A DNA stretch of 5,117 bases from an uncultured Balneolaceae bacterium (lineage in GTDB: Bacteria; Bacteroidota; Rhodothermia; Balneolales; Balneolaceae). The notes below the pieces were generated by a model, which was not told the DNA's origin, did no database searches, and worked only from the letters and a program-made list of their open reading frames with translations. Positions 5,117 to 5,117 of the stretch are shown piece by piece. Where the stretch lies: assembly GCA_937982515.1 (NCBI GenBank), contig CALJMB010000010.1:1-5117 (forward strand), read 5' to 3'. Positions within the stretch are counted from its first letter, which is position 1. Every line of letters begins with the position of its first letter. The position numbers were made by a program, and so were the translations under genes.

Positions 5117-5117
5117 A

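Overview
The window looks like part of a chromosome from a marine or halophilic member of the Bacteroidota/Balneolota/Rhodothermota side of the tree. The signs are a TonB-dependent receptor with an N-terminal carboxypeptidase-regulatory-like domain, starts that lack Shine-Dalgarno sequences, a TlpA/ResA-type lipoprotein thioredoxin, and an intergenic tract of TTACTT-type repeats. This placement rests on gene style only, and no marker gene is present.

Left part (about 1-980, plus strand): a low-complexity tract with four TTACTT units, then a small membrane-anchored protein with an HGSHVHYVP motif, then a lipoprotein thioredoxin (WCAPC, cis-Pro). The last two are 16 bp apart and probably cotranscribed. 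A non-coding stretch (981-1240) with two inverted repeats separates them from a convergent gene.

Middle (1241-3454, minus strand): a complete TonB-dependent outer-membrane receptor of the CirA/FepA-like class. It has a signal peptide, a CarboxypepD_reg-like domain, a TonB box, a plug and a barrel ending in Phe. Its substrate cannot be read from the sequence. A 286-bp gap upstream (3455-3740) holds a possible promoter, a 39-codon ORF of uncertain status, and a 9-bp inverted repeat that abuts the stop codon of the next gene.

Right part (3741-4478, minus strand): a stand-alone class III nucleotidyl cyclase domain of the PycC type, the signal-producing enzyme of the Pycsar antiphage system. It is clearly more AT-rich than the receptor gene, so it was probably acquired horizontally. 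Two things are odd. The second metal-binding Asp of the class III active site reads Asn (GN instead of GD), and no cyclic-nucleotide effector (TIR or transmembrane type) is adjacent in the window. Upstream of it are about 500 bp without a convincing gene, carrying a 16-bp perfect palindrome and a 9-bp hairpin, and then the C-terminal end of an unrecognised minus-strand gene running off the right edge.

The most interesting item is this apparently orphan, active-site-altered PycC homologue. It is either a decayed Pycsar locus or a divergent variant whose partner lies elsewhere.
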